From Piscicola geometra (Eukaryota; Annelida; Clitellata; Hirudinida; Piscicolidae): 64,000 nucleotides of DNA. Both the position numbers and the translations under genes were made by a program. Shown in pieces: positions 58,142 through 64,000 of this stretch. The notes under the pieces were generated by a model. It saw only the letters and a list, made by a program, of their open reading frames with translations. It was not told the DNA's origin and searched no databases. The stretch is taken from positions 565,001 to 629,000 of the forward strand of contig OX030961.1 in NCBI GenBank assembly GCA_943735955.1, given 5' to 3'. Each line of letters begins with the position of its first letter. The first letter of the stretch is position 1.

Positions 58142-61100
58142 CATCGTCTTCATCGTCTTCATCGTCTTCACCGTCTTCATCGTCTTCATCGTCTTCATCG
58201 TCTTCATCGTCTTCACCGTCTTTACCGTCTTCATCGTCTTCATCGTCTTCACCGTCTTCACCGTCTTCACCGTCTTCACCGTCTTCATCGTCTTCACCGT
58301 CTTCATCGTCTTCATCGTCATCACCGTCTTCATCGTCTTCACCGTCTTCATCGTCTTCATCGTTCGTCTTCACCGTCTTCACCGTCTTCATCGTCTTCAC
58401 CGTCTTCGCCGTCTTCATCGTCTTCACCGTCTTCATCGTTCGTCTTCACCGTCTTCACCGTCTTCATCGTCTTTACCGTCTTCATCGTCCTCACCGTCTT
58501 CATCGTCTTCACCGTCTTCACCGTCTTCACCGTCTTCACCGTCTTCATCGTCTTCACCGTCTTCATCGTCTTCACCGTCTTCATCGTCTTCATCGTTCGT
58601 CTTCACCGTCTTCATCGTCTTCACCGTCTTCATCGTCTTCACCGTCTTCATCGTCTTCACCGTCTTCATCGTCTTCATCGTTCGTCTTCACCGTCGTCAC
58701 CGTCTTCATCGTCTTCACCGTCTTCATCGTCTTCACCGTTTTTATCGTCTTCATCGTCTTCACCGTCTTCATCGTCTTCATCGTTCGTCTTCACCGTCTT
58801 CACCGTCTTCATCGTCTTCACCGTCTTCATCGTCTTCACCGTCTTCATCGTCTTCACCGTCTTCACCGTCTTCACCGTCTTCATCGTCTTCACCGTCTTC
58901 ACCGTCTTCATCGTCTTCATTTTCTTCACCGTCTTCACCGTCTTCACCGTCTTCACCGTCTTCACCGTCTTCATCGTCTTCACCGTCTTCATCGTCTTCA
59001 TCGTCTTCACCGTCTTCATCGTCTTCACCGTCTTCATCGTCTTCATCGTTCGTCTTCATCGTTCGTCTTCACCGTCTTCACTGTCTTCATCGTCTTCACC
59101 GTCTTCATCGTCTTCATCGTCTTCATCGTCTTCACCGTCTTCACCGTTTTCACCGTCTTCACCGTCTTCATCGTCTTCACCGTCTTCATCGTCTTCATCG
59201 TCTTCATCGTCTTCACCGTCTTCATCGTCTTCATCGTTCGTCTTCATCGTCTTCATCGTCTTCACCGTCTTCATCGTCTTCACCGTCTTCACCGTCTTCA
59301 TCGTCTTCATCGTCTTCACCGTCTTCACCGTCTTCACCGTCTTCACCGTCTTCACCGTCTTCATCGTCATCACCGTCTTCATCGTCTTCATCGTCTTCAC
59401 CGTCTTCATCGTCTTCACCGTCTTCATCGTCTTCATCGTTCGTCTTCACCGTCTTCACCGTCTTCATCGTCTTCACCGTCTTCATCGTCTTCGCCGTCTT
59501 CATCGTCTTCACCGTCTTCACCGCCTTCACCGTCTTCATCGTTCGTCTTCACCGTCTTCATCGTCTTTACCGTCTTCATCGTCTTCACCGTCTTCATCGT
59601 CTTCACCGTCTTCATCGTCTTCACCGTCTTCATCGTTCGTCTTCACCGTCTTCACCGTCTTCATCGTCTTTACCGTCTTCATCGTCTTCACCGTCTTCAT
59701 CGTCTTCACCGTCTTAACCGTCTTCACCGTCTTCACCGTCTTCATCGTCTTCACCGTCTTCATCGTCTTCACCGTCTTCATCGTCTTCATCGTTCCTCTT
59801 CACCGTCTTCATCGTCTTCACCGTCTTCATCGTTCGTCTTCACCGTCTTCACCGTCTTCATCGTCTTCACCGTCTTCATCGTCTTCACCGTTTTCATCGT
59901 CTTCATCGTTTTCACCGTCTTCATCGTCTTCATCGTTCGTCTTCACCGTCTTCACCGTCTTCACCGTCTTCACCGTCTTCATCGTCTTCACCGTCTTCAC
60001 CGTCTTAATCGTCTTCATCGTCTTCACCGTCTTCACCGTCTTCACCGTCTTCACCGTCTTCATCGTCTTCACCGTCTTCATCGTCTTCATCGTCTTCACC
60101 GTCTTCATCGTCTTCACCGTCTTCATCGTCTTCATCGTTCGTCTTCACCGTCTTCACCGTCTTCATCGTCTTCACCGTCTTCATCGTCTTCATCGTCTTC
60201 ATCGTCTTCACCGTCTTCACCGTTTTCACCGTCTTCACCGTCTTCATCGTCTTCACCGTCTTCATCGTCTTCATCGTCTTCACCGTCTTCATCGTCTTCA
60301 CCGTCTTCATCGTCTTCATCGTTCGTCTTCATCTTCTTCATCGTCTTCACCGTCTTCATCGTCTTCACCGTCTTCACCGTCTTCATCGTCTTCATCGTCT
60401 TCACCGTCTTCACCGTCTTCACCGTCTTCACCGTCTTCATCGTCTTCACCGTCTTCATCGTCTTCATCGTCGTCACCGTCTTCATCGTCTTCACCGTCTT
60501 CATCGTCTTCATCGTTCGTCTTCACCGTCTTCATCGTCTTCACCGTCTTCATCGTCTTCGCCGTCTTTTATCGTCTTCACCGTCTTCACCGCCTTCACCG
60601 TCTTCATCGTTCGTCTTCACCGTCTTCACCGTCTTCATCGTCTTTACCGTCTTCATCGTCTTCACCGTCTTCATCGTCTTCACCGTCTTCATCGTCTTCA
60701 CCGTCTTCATCGTTCGTCTTCACCGTCTTCACCGTCTTCATCGTCTTTACCGTCTTCATCGTCTTCACCGTCTTCATCGTCTTCACCGTCTTCACCGTCT
60801 TCACCGTCTTCACCGTCTTCATCGTCTTCACCGTCTTCATCGTCTTCACCGTCTTCATCGTCTTCATCGTTCGTCTTCACCGTCTTCATCGTCTTCACCG
60901 TCTTCATCGTTCGTCTTCACCGTCTTCACCGTCTTCATCGTCTTCACCGTCTTCATCGTCTTCACCGTTTTCATCGTCTTCATCGTCTTCATCGTCTTCA
61001 TCGTCTTCACCGTCTTCACCGTCTTCACCGTCTTCATCGTCTTCATCGTTCGTCTTCATCGTCTTCATCGTCTTCACCGTCTTCATCGTCTTCATCGTTC

Positions 61101-64000
61101 GTCTTCATCGTCTTCATCGTCTTCACCGTCTTCATCGTCTTCACCGTCTTCACCGTCTTCATCGTCTTCATCGTCTTCACCGTCTTCACCGTCTTCACCG
61201 TCTTCACCGTCTTCACCGTCTTCATCGTCATCACCGTCTTCATCGTCTTCATCGTCTTCACCGTCTTCATCGTCTTCACCGTCTTCATCGTCTTCATCGT
61301 TCGTCTTCACCGTCTTCACCGTCTTCATCGTCTTCACCGTCTTCATCGTCTTCGCCGTCTTCATCGTCTTCACCGTCTTCACCGCCTTCACCGTCTTCAT
61401 CGTTCGTCTTCACCGTCTTCATCGTCTTTACCGTCTTCATCGTCTTCACCGTCTTCATCGTCTTCACCGTCTTCATCGTCTTCACCGTCTTCATCGTTCG
61501 TCTTCACCGTCTTCACCGTCTTCATCGTCTTTACCGTCTTCATCGTCTTCACCGTCTTCATCGTCTTCACCGTCTTAACCGTCTTCACCGTCTTCACCGT
61601 CTTCATCGTCTTCACCGTCTTCATCGTCTTCACCGTCTTCATCGTCTTCATCGTTCCTCTTCACCGTCTTCATCGTCTTCACCGTCTTCATCGTTCGTCT
61701 TCACCGTCTTCACCGTCTTCATCGTCTTCACCGTCTTCATCGTCTTCACCGTTTTCATCGTCTTCATCGTTTTCACCGTCTTCATCGTCTTCATCGTTCG
61801 TCTTCACCGTCTTCACCGTCTTCACCGTCTTCACCGTCTTCATCGTCTTCACCGTCTTCACCTTCTTAATCGTCTTCATCGTCTTCACCGTCTTCACCGT
61901 CTTCACCGTCTTCATCGTCTTCACCGTCTTCATCGTCTTCATCGTCTTCACCGTCTTCATCGTCTTCACCGTCTTCATCGTCTTCATCGTTCGTCTTCAC
62001 CGTCTTCACCGTCTTCATCGTCTTCACCGTCTTCATCGTCTTCATCGTCTTCACCGTCTTCACCGTTTTCACCGTCTTCACCGTCTTCATCGTCTTCACC
62101 GTCTTCATCGTCTTCATCGTCTTCACCGTCCTCATCGTCTTCACCGTCTTCATCGTCTTCATCGTTCGTCTTCATCTTCTTCATCGTCTTCACCGTCTTC
62201 ATCGTCTTCACCGTCTTCACCGTCTTCATCGTCTTCATCGTCTTCACCGTCTTCACCGTCTTCACCGTCTTCACCGTCTTCATCGTCTTCACCGTCTTCA
62301 TCGTCTTCATCGTCGTCACCGTCTTCATCGTCTTCACCGTCTTCATCGTCTTCATCGTTCGTCTTCACCGTCTTCATCGTCTTCACCGTCTTCATCGTCT
62401 TCGCCGTCTTTTATCGTCTTCACCGTCTTCACCGCCTTCACCGTCTTCATCGTTCGTCTTCACCGTCTTCACCGTCTTCATCGTCTTTACCGTCTTCATC
62501 CTCTTCACCGTCTTCATCGTCTTCACCGTCTTCATCGTCTTCACCGTCTTCATCGTTCGTCTTCACCGTCTTCACCGTCTTCATCGTCTTCATCGTTCGT
62601 CTTCACCGTCTTCATCGTCTTCACCGTCTTCATCGTTCGTCTTCACCGTCTTCACCGTCTTCATCGTCTTCACCGTCTTCATCGTCTTCACCGTTTTCAT
62701 CGTCTTCATCGTCTTCATCGTCTTCATCGTCTTCACCGTCTTCACCGTCTTCACCGTCTTCATCGTCTTCATCGTTCGTCTTCATCGTCTTCATCGTCTT
62801 CACCGTCTTCATCGTCTTCATCGTTCGTCTTCACCGTCTTCACCGTCTTCATCGTCTTCACCGTCTTCATCGTCTTCACCGTTTTCATCGTCTTCATCGT
62901 CTTCACCGTCTTCATCGTCTTCATCGTTCGTCTTCACCGTCTTCATCGTCTTCATCGTTCGTCTTCACCGTCTTCATCGTCTTCACCGTCTTCATCGTTC
63001 GTCTTCACCGTCTTCACCGTCTTCATCGTCTTCACCGTCTTCATCGTCTTCACCGTTTTCATCGTCTTCATCGTTTTCACCGTCTTCATCGTCTTCATCG
63101 TTCGTCTTCACCGTCTTCACCGTCTTCACCGTCTTCACCGTCTTCATCGTCTTCACCGTCTTCACCGTCTTAATCGTCTTCATCGTCTTCACCGTCTTCA
63201 CCGTCTTCACCGTCTTCACCGTCTTCATCGTCTTCACCGTCTTCATCGTCTTCATCGTCTTCACCGTCTTCATCGTCTTCACCGTCTTCATCGTCTTCAT
63301 CGTTCGTCTTCACCGTCTTCACCGTCTTCATCGTCTTCACCGTCTTCATCGTCTTCATCGTCTTCACCGTCTTCACCGTTTTCACCGTCTTCACCGTCTT
63401 CATCGTCTTCACCGTCTTCATCGTCTTCATCGTCTTCACCGTCTTCATCGTCTTCACCGTCTTCATCGTCTTCATCGTTCGTCTTCATCTTCTTCATCGT
63501 CTTCACCGTCTTCATCGTCTTCACCGTCTTCACCGTCTTCATCGTCTTCATCGTCTTCACCGTCTTCACCGTCTTCACCGTCTTCACCGTCTTCATCGTC
63601 TTCACCGTCTTCATCGTCTTCATCGTCGTCACCGTCTTCATCGTCTTCACCGTCTTCATCGTCTTCATCGTTCGTCTTCACCGTCTTCATCGTCTTCACC
63701 GTCTTCATCGTCTTCGCCGTCTTTTATCGTCTTCACCGTCTTCACCGCCTTCACCGTCTTCATCGTTCGTCTTCACCGTCTTCACCGTCTTCATCGTCTT
63801 TACCGTCTTCATCCTCTTCACCGTCTTCATCGTCTTCACCGTCTTCATCGTCTTCACCGTCTTCATCGTTCGTCTTCACCGTCTTCACCGTCTTCATCGT
63901 CTTTACCGTCTTCATCGTCTTCACCGTCTTCATCGTCTTCACCGTCTTCACCGTCTTCACCGTCTTCACCGTCTTCATCGTCTTCACCGTCTTCATCGTC
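58142..64000. repeat. 9-bp minisatellite array 12 (runs off window)
   Basis: At least 5.9 kb. The left ~450 bp follow arrays 9 and 10. Blocks from 59.2 to 60.3 kb recur near 61.1-62.2 kb at +1,861, drifting to +1,852 and +1,843 by lost 9-bp units, and those from 61.7 kb recur at about +1,304 and +1,313. TTTTATCG marks lie at 60563, 62406 and 63719. The right end is outside the window. Confidence 0.97.

Noticed and set aside
1..64000. Intact rRNA genes, 5S rRNA, tRNA or transposon
   Set aside because: I looked for 28S, 5.8S and 5S hallmarks, cloverleaf-like genes and transposase-like frames and found only the two 18S pieces. Decayed rRNA in the leader or spacer cannot be excluded by eye.

Overview
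The window is eukaryotic repeat DNA derived from a nuclear ribosomal RNA locus. I find no protein-coding gene. Twenty minus-strand copies of the 5' end of 18S (small-subunit) rRNA and nine copies of a central 18S piece lie inside a tandem higher-order repeat. The rRNA text is metazoan-like, probably an invertebrate. I cannot place the species, and I see no intact 18S, 5.8S, 28S or 5S gene, tRNA or transposon. The likeliest setting is the intergenic spacer of an rDNA array, or a satellite derived from one. If the fragments keep the orientation of the parent genes, rRNA transcription runs right to left.

Layout. Twelve higher-order units lie head to tail, starting at 1, 4726, 8923, 11277, 13210, 21093, 24330, 27535, 32268, 35031, 56693 and 57925; the last is cut by the window end. 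Read on the plus strand, a unit has four modules. (1) A 217-bp leader. (2) A 9-bp minisatellite (CGTCTTCAT / CGTCTTCAC, with occasional 13-bp units). (3) A 343-bp spacer preceded by a 63-64 bp central 18S fragment. (4) One to four copies of a 746-bp monomer holding a 260-bp internally deleted 18S 5' end followed by 480 bp of 5'ETS-like sequence. Leader, spacer and monomers hardly change. The minisatellite ranges from 261 bp to 20.7 kb and makes up about 43 kb, two thirds of the window.

Region by region. 1-8922: two units with four monomers each and short arrays that are near-identical at their left ends. 8923-13209: two compact units with one monomer each. 13210-21092: a 6.5-kb array with an internal duplication. 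21093-35030: four units with one or two monomers. 35031-56692: a 20.7-kb array with nested kilobase-scale repeats. 56693-57924: the shortest unit. The units starting at 35031 and 56693 both lack the spacer and central 18S fragment. 57925-64000: a further array running off the window.

How it fits together. On the minus strand the order is ETS-like DNA, 18S 5' end, spacer, 18S centre, minisatellite, leader. The 18S pieces are therefore colinear with a real 18S gene, and the unit looks like a decayed 18S copy into which a minisatellite has grown. Very long open frames cross the arrays (up to about 2,200 codons on the plus strand). They are artefacts of a 9-bp repeat that has no stop codon in five of six frames.
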